Positions 48,249-58,480 of a DNA stretch of 64,000 nt are shown one piece after another (within the stretch, counting starts at the first letter, position 1; each line of letters begins with the position of its first letter). A program made the position numbers and the translations under genes. The DNA lies in assembly GCA_903837495.1 (NCBI GenBank), contig CAILUT010000009.1:1-64000 (forward strand), in the 5' to 3' direction. The notes beneath the pieces are model-generated. The model saw nothing but the letters and a program-made list of their open reading frames with translations, had not been told where the DNA came from and did not search any database. The DNA is from an uncultured Flavobacteriales bacterium. Lineage in GTDB: Bacteria; Bacteroidota; Bacteroidia; CAIKAF01.

Positions 48249-50426
48249 TTATTTCAGGAAGAGCAGTTCCCGGTATTTAGGGAGGGGCCAATCGGCGTCG
48301 TCGATCATCAATTCCAGTTTATCAACATGGTATCGTATTTGGTCTAAGAAAGGCCGAACTTGATGGCAATAGGCTTTGGCTTTTTCTCGGGTATCTTCAA
48401 GCGCGTTGGCGGTTTTTCGGGCCTCGGTCATCTGTTCCACCAAAATTTGAACCTGTTGAATGTGCAGGGACATTTCGCGGATGTATTCTAGGGGGCCTAG
48501 TTCGGTCATGCCAAGGTTTTGCAACCCTTGTTGGTGTTGAACCAAGAGGTGTTGGTATTTGATGGCGGTGGGCACCACGTGGTTTCTGGCCAAATCGCCT
48601 GCAATACGGGCCTCAATTTGAATTTTCAAGATGTATTCTTCCAGCAGAATCAGGGTTCTGGCTTCCAGTTCTTCGGCACTAAAAATTCCGAGCTTTCCAA
48701 ACAGGTTTTTGGCCTTTTTGCTCAGCAAGGCATCTAAGGCTTCGGGGGTAGTGGGGGTGTTGGGGAGTTTTCTTTTTTCGGCCTCTTTTTTCCAGGCTTC
48801 GGCGTAATTGTCTCCTTCAAAAAGAATGGCTTTGGATTCTTTGAGCATAGAGCGCAGCAATTTGAGTACCACCTCTTCGCGCTTCAGGCCTTTTTCAAGT
48901 TGTTTTTCGGCGGTTTCCGCAAAATCGTGGAGAACTTCTGCCACGGCAGCATTCAGGGTAGTCATGGGATCAGAGCAAATTCCGAGGGAGCCCACGGCCC
49001 TGAATTCGAATTTATTGCCCGTAAAGGCAAAGGGAGAGGTTCGGTTTCGGTCGGTATTGTCGAGCAGGATTTCGGGCAATTTTGAGATACCAAGTTTTAG
49101 GTACACATTGTCGCCTTTTTGCACGTTGAGTTCTTCGTTTTTTTCGAGTTCCGATAAAAATCGGGTTAATTCTTGGCCTAAGAACACGCTCATAATGGCT
49201 GGGGGCGCTTCGTGGGCTCCCAGGCGCAGGTCGTTCGAGGCCGAAGCGATGCTGGCCCGAAGCAAATCTGCATGCCGGTGAACGGCTTGAATGGTGCAGA
49301 CCAAGAAAGTGAGGAATTGCAGGTTTTCCTTTGGTTTTGACGAGGGGGAGAGCAGGTTTTTGCCTTGGTCGGTGATAAGCGACCAGTTGTTGTGTTTGCC
49401 GCTGCCGTTGATGCCTTTAAAGGGTTTTTCGTGGAAAAGAACCTTAAAGTTGTGTTTTTCGGCCAGGCGTTCCATGATGTCCATCAGAAGCATGTTGTGG
49501 TCAATGGCCAGGTTGGCTTCTTCAAATTGGGGGGCCACTTCGAATTGGCCTGGGGCGACCTCGTTGTGGCGGGTGCGAACGGGAATACCCAGGCGGTGTG
49601 CCTCGGTTTCAAATTCCACCATAAAATTGGTAACGCGCCGGGGAATGCTGCCAAAATAATGGTCGGACAGTTGTTGTCCGCGGGCGGGGGAATGTCCGAA
49701 AACGGTTCTTCCGCACATAACAAGGTCGGGCCGAGCCAGGAACAGGTGGCGGTCAATCAAAAAATATTCTTGTTCAATGCCAAGGCTTGGTTTAACGGAG
49801 TTAACCTGCCGGTCAAAAATTTGGCAAACCCGGGTAGCGGCCTTGTCGATGGCCTCGACCGCTTTAAGTAGGGGAGCTTTGTGGTCGAGAGCTTGGCCTG
49901 TGTAGGCCACAAAAACGGTAGGAATGCACAGAGTTTTGGCCAAAGCTGTTTCGTAGATAAAAGCGGGGCTGGTGGGGTCCCAGGCGGTATAGCCACGGGC
50001 TTCGAAGGTAGAGCGGATTCCCCCGCTGGGAAAAGAAGAGGCATCGGGTTCTTGTTGGACCAAAGCGGTGCCTCTAAAGGTTTCAATGGGGATGTCGCCT
50101 TTAAGTTCGAAGAAGGTATCGTGTTTTTCGGCAGTGGTACCGCGCAGGGGGTGGAACCAGTGGGTAAAGTGGGTAGCGCCGTGGCTCATGGCCCAATTTC
50201 GCATGCCGGTAGCCACAGCATCGGCCAGGTCGGCGTCCATTTTGGCACCTTCGTGGATGCATTTAAGCATTTGTTTGGCTTGAGGAGGAGAAAGCCATTT
50301 TTGCATGGTGGAGTCGTTGAACACCAATTCGGCAAAATAGTCAGAGATGGGGGCCTTAGGTCTGGCATAGGGCTCAAATTTGTGTTGAGCGATGGCTTGA
50401 ACGGCAGAAAAGCGTGGATTTTTCAT
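48249..50426 (-). CDS. glnN: Glutamine synthetase type III
   Basis: 725 aa; HEKPFKGINGSGKHNNWSL; IPVRTRHNEVAPGQFEVAPQFEEANLAIDHN. Confidence 0.95.
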   Translation of the reverse strand: MKNPRFSAVQAIAQHKFEPYARPKAPISDYFAELVFNDSTMQKWLSPPQAKQMLKCIHEGAKMDADLADAVATGMRNWAMSHGATHFTHWFHPLRGTTAEKHDTFFELKGDIPIETFRGTALVQQEPDASSFPSGGIRSTFEARGYTAWDPTSPAFIYETALAKTLCIPTVFVAYTGQALDHKAPLLKAVEAIDKAATRVCQIFDRQVNSVKPSLGIEQEYFLIDRHLFLARPDLVMCGRTVFGHSPARGQQLSDHYFGSIPRRVTNFMVEFETEAHRLGIPVRTRHNEVAPGQFEVAPQFEEANLAIDHNMLLMDIMERLAEKHNFKVLFHEKPFKGINGSGKHNNWSLITDQGKNLLSPSSKPKENLQFLTFLVCTIQAVHRHADLLRASIASASNDLRLGAHEAPPAIMSVFLGQELTRFLSELEKNEELNVQKGDNVYLKLGISKLPEILLDNTDRNRTSPFAFTGNKFEFRAVGSLGICSDPMTTLNAAVAEVLHDFAETAEKQLEKGLKREEVVLKLLRSMLKESKAILFEGDNYAEAWKKEAEKRKLPNTPTTPEALDALLSKKAKNLFGKLGIFSAEELEARTLILLEEYILKIQIEARIAGDLARNHVVPTAIKYQHLLVQHQQGLQNLGMTELGPLEYIREMSLHIQQVQILVEQMTEARKTANALEDTREKAKAYCHQVRPFLDQIRYHVDKLELMIDDADWPLPKYRELLFLK

Positions 50427-50644
50427 TTTACCCTTAAAATTTAGGGGTAAAAGTAAGAAATTGCTTTGTTTTTTTGGGATATGCCTTTAAAAAATGGGGG
50501 TTTTTTGGGGAAATTAAAAAAACAAGGTTGGGGAGTGAGGGGTTGGGTGGCTGCTCGTTTCTGCAGTAGCGAGGTATGCCAATTCAGCCCATTTTTGGGG
50601 ATTGAATTGAATGCAATCGGTTATTGGTCGATGTTGTTTTTTTA

Positions 50645-50794
50645 CGCCGCCTGCGGCAGGGATTGAACCGGATAGCCGGAAAGGTTGCCGGCTTGCTGCC
50701 CGCGTGGCGCGGAGGCGACTTTAGGAGCCACCGCAAGCCCGCTGGGCAGCTGGCCGGCAGCCGCGGACTATCGGTGAAAGCCCGCAGCCGCCCC
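50645..50794 (+). repeat. Structured intergenic repeat, copy F
   Basis: GCCGGC(50687-50692)/GCCGGC(50753-50758), GCTGCCC(50695-50701)/GGGCAGC(50744-50750), GCGG(50709-50712)/CCGC(50731-50734); core gaggcgactttaggagccaccgc. Confidence 0.85.
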
Positions 50795-50835
50795 TAAAAA
50801 AAACATTTTACCTGAGCCGGATTGCCTAGGGCCGT

Positions 50836-50866
50836 AAATAAAAAACCCGGCTCAGTGAACCGGGCT
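50836..50866 (-). terminator. Rho-independent-like terminator after tRNA
   Basis: Minus strand AGCCCGGTTCACTGAGCCGGGTTTTTTATTT. Confidence 0.65.
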
Positions 50867-50881
50867 TGTTTATTGAAGTTG

Positions 50882-50955
50882 TAGCGAGGACGGGAGTTGA
50901 ACCCGTGACCTCAGGGTTATGAATCCTGCGCTCTAACCAACTGAGCTACCTCGCC
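50882..50955 (-). tRNA. tRNA with CAT anticodon (tRNA-Met class); CCA not encoded
   Basis: ggcgaggtagctcagttggttagagcgcaggattCATaaccctgaggtcacgggttcaactcccgtcctcgcta folds as cloverleaf. Confidence 0.93.
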
Positions 50956-51203
50956 AAAAAGGAGTGCAAATATAGGGAACGCAATTTGGTTTTCAAAAAG
51001 GCGGAGCTGCATGCGGCTTAATGGGTTGGTTTTTAGGCATTTGGTTGAAATGTGCTGCAGCAAGCTTAGGTCTTTAACTGTTTGAATCGGTTCTTTTTAG
51101 GCTGATTGGCATTGGGCGTGCCGGGTGGGCAAACCAATGCCGAAAAAGAAGGTCGAGTTAGCAATATTTGATTATCTTGTAGCGTATTAAACCCAATTTC
51201 GCC

Positions 51204-51581
51204 TTGAATTCTACCCTAGAACTGGAATATTTGGTTCGATCGAGCCCCAAGATTTTGTTTAAATTTTTAAGCAATCCTGATTCGTTGCAAGAATGGTTTG
51301 CCGATAAGGTCAACAAAGAGCAAAATGTATTTTCGTTTGTTTGGGACGGAGAGGAAGAGCAGGCGGAGTTGCTGGATTTTAAAGAGGCGGAAGCGATTCG
51401 GTTTCAATGGATAAATGGGGAGCGAGCCGGAGCTAGTTTTGGTTTTCGCATTGAAAAAGACGATTTAACTGGAGGGGTGGCGTTGTGGATCAGCGATGAG
51501 GTGCCAAAGGGGAAAACGCAGGAATACACCCTAATTTGGAATGCGCAAATTGAGGCCTTGATGAAGGTTCTAGGCTCCTGA
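51204..51581 (+). CDS. START/SRPBCC-like domain protein
   Basis: LEYLVRSSPKILFKFLSNPDSLQEWFADKVNKE..FSFVWDGEEEQAELL; precedes LptF-like gene. Confidence 0.8.
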   Translation: MNSTLELEYLVRSSPKILFKFLSNPDSLQEWFADKVNKEQNVFSFVWDGEEEQAELLDFKEAEAIRFQWINGERAGASFGFRIEKDDLTGGVALWISDEVPKGKTQEYTLIWNAQIEALMKVLGS

Positions 51582-51586
51582 TTGCC

Positions 51587-51594
51587 TACCTTTG
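51587..51594 (+). promoter_or_regulatory. TACCTTTG -7-like box
   Basis: 16 nt before ATG 51610. Confidence 0.4.
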
Positions 51595-51609
51595 CCGCAT
51601 AGGTTGAGC

Positions 51610-53079
51610 ATGAAACGTTTAGGTGTCCTGTTGCTGCGCATGTATGTAGGTCCGTTTTTTATGACCTTCTTTATTGCCTTGTTCGTGTTGGTTATGCAGT
51701 TTTTGTGGAAACACATTGATGACTTGGCCGGAAAGGGATTGGATTGGCTGGTTATTTTTCAACTTTTGTTTTATGCCAGTGCCACCTTGGTGCCATTGGC
51801 CTTGCCCTTAGCGGTTTTGCTGTCGTCTATTATGACCATGGGGCAGTTGGGCGAGAACCTGGAGCTGGTGGCGGCGAAGTCGTCGGGGATTTCGTTGTTG
51901 AGGCTGCTGCGGCCTTTGGTGGTGTTTATTTTGGTTGTGGGATTGGGCGCCTTTTTATTTAGCAATTACCTCATGCCGGTGGCCAATTTTAAGGCAAAAA
52001 ACCTGCTGTCGGCTATACGTTCTACTCGACCGACCTTGGAATTGCAGGAGGGGGTGTTTTATCAGGGTTTGTCGGGGGTTTCTGTATTTGTGGGGAAAAA
52101 AGATCCGGACGGAAAAACCATTTACAATGTGATGGTGTACGACCACAGCCGTGGGGGCACAGGAGCTTCAAGGGTAACATTGGCAAAAAAAGGAAGGATT
52201 TATCCCACCACCGACGAAACCTATTTGGTTTTAGAGCTCAACGATGGGATACGCTACGATGATTCGGATTTTTATTTGCAGCAATACGGGAAAATGCGCT
52301 TGTTTACCGAATCCTTTAAAAACCAACAGCTGTGGATTGATATGTCGTCGTTTACGGTAGATACCAAATCGAACCGCGATTATTTGAAACATTCGTACAC
52401 CATGATGAATGTGGTGCAGTTGCAGGAGGTGTACCGAAGCATTCGCAGCGACTTGAAAAAGCAACAGCTGTATGAGGCAAACCAGCAGTTGGGGCAAATG
52501 CAGGGAAGGGATTTTGGTTCGAATCGGGGTCCTGCTGATGCTCCCACCTTTCCCATTGAACAGGTGTCTGCCAGCCCAGAATCGACCAGGCCGGTTGCCG
52601 AAATAGACCTTAAACGGGAGTCGGCCATGGCCGTTTTTTCTAAACCTGAGTACCAAACGGTGATGGCCGAGGCAAAGAATCAATGGGCGGGCTTTCAGCA
52701 GCAAGCCGAGCAGCGGATTCAGAATGCAGAAGCCACCGAGAAGAATTTGGTGATTAATCGGGTAGAATGGCACCGTAAATTTACCCTGGCTTTTGCTTGT
52801 GTGGTGTTCTTTTTTATTGGAGCTCCCTTGGGTGCCATCATTCGAAAAGGGGGATTGGGATTGCCCCTTATTCTGTGTATTCTTATTTTTATTGGGTATT
52901 ACGTGTTTTCAACCTTAACCGAGAAGTCGGCAAAAAACATGAATTTGGATCCGTTTTGGGGGATGTGGTTGAGCAGCCTTGTGTTGCTGCCCATTGGTTT
53001 GTTTTTGACCTTAAAGGTATCAACAGAAAGTCCGTGGTTTCGATTGGAAACCTATTTGCGATGGATGCGTCAGCGGTGA
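51610..53079 (+). CDS. LptF/LptG-family permease (YjgP/YjgQ)
   Basis: LLLRMYVGPFFMTFFIALFVLVMQFLWKHIDDLAGKGL; ASATLVPLALPLAVLLSSIMTMGQLGENLELVAAKSSGISLLRLLRPL. Confidence 0.93.
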   Translation: MKRLGVLLLRMYVGPFFMTFFIALFVLVMQFLWKHIDDLAGKGLDWLVIFQLLFYASATLVPLALPLAVLLSSIMTMGQLGENLELVAAKSSGISLLRLLRPLVVFILVVGLGAFLFSNYLMPVANFKAKNLLSAIRSTRPTLELQEGVFYQGLSGVSVFVGKKDPDGKTIYNVMVYDHSRGGTGASRVTLAKKGRIYPTTDETYLVLELNDGIRYDDSDFYLQQYGKMRLFTESFKNQQLWIDMSSFTVDTKSNRDYLKHSYTMMNVVQLQEVYRSIRSDLKKQQLYEANQQLGQMQGRDFGSNRGPADAPTFPIEQVSASPESTRPVAEIDLKRESAMAVFSKPEYQTVMAEAKNQWAGFQQQAEQRIQNAEATEKNLVINRVEWHRKFTLAFACVVFFFIGAPLGAIIRKGGLGLPLILCILIFIGYYVFSTLTEKSAKNMNLDPFWGMWLSSLVLLPIGLFLTLKVSTESPWFRLETYLRWMRQR

Positions 53080-54254
53080 AAGGTAGGGTCTTGTTGCTGT
53101 GTTCAAAGCCTCCGTTTCCGAGCTTAGACGGGGGCTGCAAGGCAACGGCATCGATGCTTCAACTGCTGTCGGATTGTGGGCTGGAAGTGGATGTATTGAC
53201 CTTTTCAACCTACAAGCATCCGTTTGACCTTGGGGCATTTCCAGCGCCTTGGAATACCGCCGAGCGGTGTTGGGAATTGCCCATGGATACCCGGCCAAGG
53301 GTGCTTGATGTTGTTCCATTTTTGTTTTCGAAGGCGCCTTATCAGGTTCTGCGGTTTACCCGTTTTGCAAAAAGGGAGTTTAAACAGATTCAACAACGGG
53401 TAAGGGGAAATACCTACAGCTTGGTGGTGTGGGACAGCTTGTATTCCCGGTCTATTTGCGGGGAATTGGAATTTACGGGGAGTCCAAAGCAGGTGCTGCG
53501 CATCCACAACGTAGAGCACCGCATTCAGCGGTTTTCAAAGGTTCCGGCTGTTTTGAGCTTTCTTTTTCAGAGAGAAACCGATCGGCTTGCCCGGTTTGAA
53601 GTGATGCACTGGGGGCAGGTTGATGAAATATGGGCAATGACCGAAGCGGATGCTCAGGAGGTTGCGGTGGCAGTATCAAAGCCGGTGCGGACTCTACCTG
53701 TTCCTTTAAAAACAGCATTGCAGGAATGGCCCCAGGGGCCGGTGCGGTTTTTTCATTTGGGGGCCATGGATTGGTTGCCCAATCGGGAAGGCTTGGATTG
53801 GTTGCTGGAACAGGTCTGGCCTATGGTATTGATGGACTGTCCTCAAGCTGAATTGCATTTGGCGGGACGTTCGTTTCCGGCGGGGTACGCTGAGGGAATT
53901 AGGGGGGTCGTGGTTCATGGGGAGGTGGAGGATGCCGAGGCATTTTCGGCTCAGCATCATGTTTTGGTGGTGCCGGTGCGCAGCGGTTCTGGATTGCGCA
54001 TAAAAACAGTGGAGGCGGCTTTGCAGGGACGAATGGTGGTGAGCACAAAGGTAGGGGCGGAAGGGTTGCCGGAATCGGTTAGGATGTATTTGTTGGAAGA
54101 GTCGCACCCTCAATTGTTTGCAAAGGTCATGATTCAATGTTGCCGTCGTGCCGAGGAGCTCAAAGGAATGGGGGAACAACTTCGTGCGGCCATGTTTGCG
54201 TTTGCCGGTTGGGAATCGGCCCGAATAAACTTGAAAAAGGTGCTGCAATCATGA
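53061..54254 (+). CDS. Glycosyltransferase (GT4-like)
   Basis: LLLCSKPPFPSLDGGCKATASMLQLLSDCGLEVDVLTF; VVPVRSGSGLRIKTVEAALQGRMVVSTKVGAEGL; start placed at 53061. Confidence 0.85.
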   Translation: MDASAVKGRVLLLCSKPPFPSLDGGCKATASMLQLLSDCGLEVDVLTFSTYKHPFDLGAFPAPWNTAERCWELPMDTRPRVLDVVPFLFSKAPYQVLRFTRFAKREFKQIQQRVRGNTYSLVVWDSLYSRSICGELEFTGSPKQVLRIHNVEHRIQRFSKVPAVLSFLFQRETDRLARFEVMHWGQVDEIWAMTEADAQEVAVAVSKPVRTLPVPLKTALQEWPQGPVRFFHLGAMDWLPNREGLDWLLEQVWPMVLMDCPQAELHLAGRSFPAGYAEGIRGVVVHGEVEDAEAFSAQHHVLVVPVRSGSGLRIKTVEAALQGRMVVSTKVGAEGLPESVRMYLLEESHPQLFAKVMIQCCRRAEELKGMGEQLRAAMFAFAGWESARINLKKVLQS

Positions 54255-54877
54255 GTATGACCTTTGTTTTAATGGGTTTGATTGCCTTGGTTAGCCTGCT
54301 TGGATTTTGGTTGCCCTGGTTGAAGGCTGCAGGCTGCTTTTCGCCGTACGAAACGGTGCATCAGGGAAAGTGGTGGCAGCTGTTTACCCATGGATTTTTT
54401 CATGCCGATGGCATGCATTTGGCTTTGAATTTATGGGTGTTTTATTTGATGGGAAGTCCGGTAGAATCGTATTTGGGACTTGTTCAGGGTGATCGGGGCT
54501 ATTTGTCTTATTTGGCCTTGTTTGTGGGTGGTTTGCTGTTTTCATCGTTGTGGGCGTTGCTCACCAAATCGAACCGGCCGAATTACCGGGAGTTGGGAGC
54601 CTCGGGGGCAGTTAGTTCAATGTTGTTTGCATTTATACTCATCAATCCCAACCAAAAGCTGTACTTCATATTTTTGCCTGGGATAGGCATACCTTCTGTG
54701 TTTTTTGGTTTGGCTTATTTGGGCTATTCGGCTTGGATGGCTCGGCGAAATTCAGATGGAATTGCCCACGACGCCCATTTTACTGGAGCTCTTTTTGGAA
54801 TTGGGTATATGTTGATGGTGAGGCCAGAACTTGGGGTGTATTTAATGGAATTGGTTCGGTATTATTTGGGAATATGA
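54251..54877 (+). CDS. Rhomboid-family intramembrane serine protease
   Basis: WWQLFTHGFFHADGMHLALNLWVFYLMG; RELGASGAVSSMLFA; HDAHFTGALFGIGY. Confidence 0.9.
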   Translation: MSMTFVLMGLIALVSLLGFWLPWLKAAGCFSPYETVHQGKWWQLFTHGFFHADGMHLALNLWVFYLMGSPVESYLGLVQGDRGYLSYLALFVGGLLFSSLWALLTKSNRPNYRELGASGAVSSMLFAFILINPNQKLYFIFLPGIGIPSVFFGLAYLGYSAWMARRNSDGIAHDAHFTGALFGIGYMLMVRPELGVYLMELVRYYLGI

Positions 54878-55695
54878 GCGAATTGATTTGGTTTGAGGGC
54901 CGGTGGACACGCACCGATTTAATTCCGGCTTCGGCGTTTAAACGGGCCTGGGCCTATGGCGAGTTGATTTTTGAGACCTTCCGGTCGGATTCTGGGGGCA
55001 TCCCATTTTTGAGACGGCATGCGGAACGGATGGAGCAATCTTTGGGGCTAATGAACTCGGCCGGAATTCCGGCTGATTTGGCTGCCTTGTTTCAAGCTTG
55101 GGCGGAGCAGGCTCATGTGCAGTGTCGGGAGCCGCATTTGGCCTTGAGGGTAAACGCGTACAGGAGTGGTTTGGGTTTGTTTGACGGGGCCAAGGAATGG
55201 TCGTTTTTCGTATTGCCCAGGGCCATTGAATCGGCAGAAAGAATGGCCTTATTGCCATTAAAGGTGGAATTGTTGCCTTTTGAGGATGGGCTTGTTCCGG
55301 GGCGGGGAGGAATGAAAACATCGAATTATGTGCCGTATTTGAGGGGGAGTTCAGGCGATTCAAATAGGGAAGGGGTATTGCTTGGGCCCGAGGGGCAGCT
55401 TTTAGATGGGCTTAGGAGCCATTTGGTTTTTCAAATGAAATCGGGGGAATACATTAGTCCAGTAGAGGAGAATGGGATGTTGAGGAGTTTGTCGAGGCAA
55501 CGGGCTTTGGCGTGGTTTAGGGAAAAGGGCTTGGCCTTGACGGAAGGGCGGGTTTATAAAGCGGAGTTGGGGCAGGTTGGGTATGCTTGGGCGGGGAATG
55601 CGGTTTGGGGGTACCGGCCCATTTCGGAGGTAGGGGGTATTTTTTTAGAAATGCGTGAATTGATGCCTGTTGGGGATTTTTGGAACTGGGAATAA
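54874..55695 (+). CDS. Class IV aminotransferase-like protein
   Basis: RAWAYGELIFETFRSDSGGIPFLRRHAERMEQSLGLM; GMKTSNYVPYL; ATGA overlap with rhomboid. Confidence 0.8.
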   Translation: MSELIWFEGRWTRTDLIPASAFKRAWAYGELIFETFRSDSGGIPFLRRHAERMEQSLGLMNSAGIPADLAALFQAWAEQAHVQCREPHLALRVNAYRSGLGLFDGAKEWSFFVLPRAIESAERMALLPLKVELLPFEDGLVPGRGGMKTSNYVPYLRGSSGDSNREGVLLGPEGQLLDGLRSHLVFQMKSGEYISPVEENGMLRSLSRQRALAWFREKGLALTEGRVYKAELGQVGYAWAGNAVWGYRPISEVGGIFLEMRELMPVGDFWNWE

Positions 55696-55756
55696 AGGAA
55701 CTGCAAGGTTGGACATTGGTTCAAGCATGGATGGCAATAAAGTAGCCTTTTCTCTT

Positions 55757-56395
55757 TTAAAGTGGGTAGCGTTCTTCCCAGATTTGGGGGCGAGGGAGTT
55801 CTGAGAGGAAATTGGGATTGGGGGGCCAGCCGGCATTTTTTTTAAGGCTATCAATTTTCAGCAGAGCGGCCAAAGAGATGGCATCGGTAATGGTTCCGTT
55901 TTTAGCCCATTCAATGGCTTGGTCGATGTGGCAATGCTGAAGGGTAAGCTGTTCGGTTTCTTCGGGCAGGGCGGTACCTTGTTCAAGTCCGGTGGCAATA
56001 AAAACCGTAGCGTGTTCATCGGTGACGGAATTGCTGGTGTGCAAATCGAGTAAATAATGGAAATGGGCGGCACTGAGGCCGGTTTCTTCGGCCAGTTCTC
56101 GTTGGGCGCCGAGCAAGAGGGGTTCACCGATTGGGCAACCTCCCTCGATGATTTCCCAGGAATAGGTATTGAGCGGATATCGGTATTGGCCAACCAAATA
56201 GGTGAAACCCTGGGAATCGATGGGCACGATACCGACCGCTACATTTTTAAAGGAAACGACACCATAGATGCCCGGGTTTCCGGCGGGATTGAGTACTTGG
56301 TGTTCTTGTACTTGAATCCAGGGATTGGAATAAACGAGTTTGGTGTGTTGTGTAACCCAGGGGTTTGTTTCCTTCTTATTTTGTCCCTTTGACAT
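55757..56395 (-). CDS. NUDIX hydrolase
   Basis: [26 protein letters not shown] Nudix box variant. Confidence 0.88.
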   Translation of the reverse strand: MSKGQNKKETNPWVTQHTKLVYSNPWIQVQEHQVLNPAGNPGIYGVVSFKNVAVGIVPIDSQGFTYLVGQYRYPLNTYSWEIIEGGCPIGEPLLLGAQRELAEETGLSAAHFHYLLDLHTSNSVTDEHATVFIATGLEQGTALPEETEQLTLQHCHIDQAIEWAKNGTITDAISLAALLKIDSLKKNAGWPPNPNFLSELPRPQIWEERYPL

Positions 56396-57359
56396 CGGGT
56401 TGAGTTCCTTCCGATTTGCTAATGGCATCACGCATTTGGGTATCGCTTTGCAGGTTTTGCATGCGGTAATAATCCATGATTCCAAGGTTTCCGGAGCGGA
56501 AGGAATCGGCTATAGCTTTTGGAATTTCAGCTTCGGCCTCAATTACTTTAGCACGGGCTTCTTGGGCGGCGGCTTTCATTTCTTGTTCTAGGGCGATGGC
56601 CATAGCGCGGCGTTCTTCGGCTTTTGCTTGGGCGATGTTTTTATCGGCTTCGGCCTGGTCCATTTGCAATTGGGCACCGATGTTTTTTCCAACGTCAATA
56701 TCGGCAATATCGATGGAAAGGATTTCAAAGGCGGTACCGGCATCCAAGCTTCGGGCTAAAACTGTTTTTGAGATGCGGTCGGGATGTTCGAGTACTTCTT
56801 TATGGGAAAGAGCGGCGCCAATGGAGGAAACGACGCCTTCGCCGATTCGGGCAATAATGGTGTCTTCGCCCGCTCCCCCAACCAAACGGCGGATGTTGGC
56901 ACGAACTGTTACCCGGGCTTTTGCAATCAATTGAATTCCGTCTTTCGCTACACCTGCAACGGGCGGAGTATGAATAACCTTTGGATTGACCGACAACTGC
57001 ACGGCTTCAAAAACATCGCGCCCTGCTAAGTCAATGGCGGTTGCTGTTTTAAAGTCAAGGTCAATGTTGGCTTTGTCGGCCGAAATTAGCGCGTTAATAA
57101 CGGGCAGCAGGCGGCCACCGGCTAGAAAGTGTGCTTCGAGTTCGTCTCTATTCACAGTTAAGCCAGCTTTGGTTGCGGTTACCAAAGCTTTTACGATGAT
57201 GCTTGGCGGAACCTTACGGATGCGCATAAAGGCCAGTTGGAATAGGTCAATGCGGACGCCCGCGAACTGGGCAGAAATCCACAGTCCAAAGGGTAAGAAA
57301 TAAAAGAAAACCAAGAAGAAAAGCACTACTGCGCCAAGAATAATAAATACGGAAGCCAT
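56376..57359 (-). CDS. floA: Flotillin-like protein FloA
   Basis: [92 protein letters not shown]. Confidence 0.93.
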   Translation of the reverse strand: MASVFIILGAVVLFFLVFFYFLPFGLWISAQFAGVRIDLFQLAFMRIRKVPPSIIVKALVTATKAGLTVNRDELEAHFLAGGRLLPVINALISADKANIDLDFKTATAIDLAGRDVFEAVQLSVNPKVIHTPPVAGVAKDGIQLIAKARVTVRANIRRLVGGAGEDTIIARIGEGVVSSIGAALSHKEVLEHPDRISKTVLARSLDAGTAFEILSIDIADIDVGKNIGAQLQMDQAEADKNIAQAKAEERRAMAIALEQEMKAAAQEARAKVIEAEAEIPKAIADSFRSGNLGIMDYYRMQNLQSDTQMRDAISKSEGTQPDVKGTK

Positions 57360-57361
57360 AA

Positions 57362-57826
57362 TTAGGAATTGGATTTGATGTAAATGTACTGATTTTCGAT
57401 CCGTTCAACTAGGATAGGGGTGCCGGATTCCAAATAATCTCCGTTTGCATAGACTTCGTGCAGTTGATTTAAAATTTCAGCCTGCCCAATGGGATTGCAT
57501 CTGGTTGTAGTTATTCCGGTCATTCCGGCCAGAATTTGACCGGATTGGCTTGGAGCTTTGGAGCCAATAGCTGATTTCACTTCAAATCGATTCCAGGTTT
57601 TGGAGCGCAGCCCCAGGATGCCAAGTCCACCCGAAATTCCAACGGCAGAACCGGTAAACAACCAAGCTTGAAGGCTTTCTAAATAATAAAAAGCGAGACC
57701 AATGGAAAGGACAGAGAGCAGAGCACCGACAACTCCAACAACGGTACTTCCAGGAATTAAAACAATTTCGACTGCAATCAATAGAAGGCCAAGAAGTAGA
57801 ATTAAAACAAGGGAGGTTAGCGTCAT
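57362..57826 (-). CDS. NfeD-like membrane protein
   Basis: [27 protein letters not shown]; upstream of floA. Confidence 0.85.
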   Translation of the reverse strand: MTLTSLVLILLLGLLLIAVEIVLIPGSTVVGVVGALLSVLSIGLAFYYLESLQAWLFTGSAVGISGGLGILGLRSKTWNRFEVKSAIGSKAPSQSGQILAGMTGITTTRCNPIGQAEILNQLHEVYANGDYLESGTPILVERIENQYIYIKSNS

Positions 57827-57831
57827 TGCAA

Positions 57832-58113
57832 TTAGGCTACGGTTGCGCTTAACCCACGCAAATGAAGTTCTTTTTTCATGCGAACCAGCCGGGGCTCTTC
57901 CCCTTCCTTAACAATGCACTTTCCGGTAAAGTGAACCAGATAGGCCGATTGTTCCGCTTGTTCGGTGTCGTGGCCACATACATCGATTAAGGTCTTAATG
58001 ACCCAGTCAAAGGTGTTCACATCGTCGTTGTGTAAAATGAGGGAAGCGTCCTTGCCAGAATCCAATGCCAGGTCAGCTTCTTCAAGGTCTGATTGCCATA
58101 AAGGTGATTGCAT
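57832..58113 (-). CDS. clpS: ATP-dependent Clp protease adaptor ClpS
   Basis: LILHNDDVNTFDWVIKTLIDVCGHDTEQAEQSAYLVHFTGKCIVKEG. Confidence 0.93.
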   Translation of the reverse strand: MQSPLWQSDLEEADLALDSGKDASLILHNDDVNTFDWVIKTLIDVCGHDTEQAEQSAYLVHFTGKCIVKEGEEPRLVRMKKELHLRGLSATVA

Positions 58114-58161
58114 AGGGGAGGGAAAAATTTAGGTCAAAGTTGTAAAAAACAAACCGACTTT

Positions 58162-58395
58162 TCAAGGCTTTTGTTCTACTTCCGATGGATTTTTTAATGG
58201 GCAAGTGGAAATTCCCAGCAGGGTGTACAAGCCACAAAAACCAACCAGGCCAGTTGCGAGCAAGGCTATTGCTCCGACAAGAAGCAACCAAGAAAACGTC
58301 CAATTTGAAGCTAAGGGGCTGAAATACAATCCCAAGAGACCGGCGGCTGCGATCCAACGAATCCACTTATCTATGTTTCCTACGTTTTTTTTCAT
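58162..58395 (-). CDS. DUF2892-like inner membrane protein
   Basis: MKKNVGNIDKWIRWIAAAGLLGLYF..TGLVGFCGLYTLLGISTCPLK. Confidence 0.85.
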   Translation of the reverse strand: MKKNVGNIDKWIRWIAAAGLLGLYFSPLASNWTFSWLLLVGAIALLATGLVGFCGLYTLLGISTCPLKNPSEVEQKP

Positions 58396-58480
58396 GGGGC
58401 AAAATGGTTGATTTTGTTAAATGTACCAAGAAAAGCGCGAGCAACCAAGTTGCAAGGGCAATGAAAAGGTAAAGCTGAGG

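Noticed and set aside
671-50794. The six intergenic repeats as a CRISPR array
   Set aside because: Copies are kilobases apart, about 150 bp, palindromic and in both orientations; no spacers and no cas genes.
52797-53060. N-terminal extension of the glycosyltransferase ORF
   Set aside because: Overlaps LptF-like gene extensively; start at 53061 gives the expected N-terminus.
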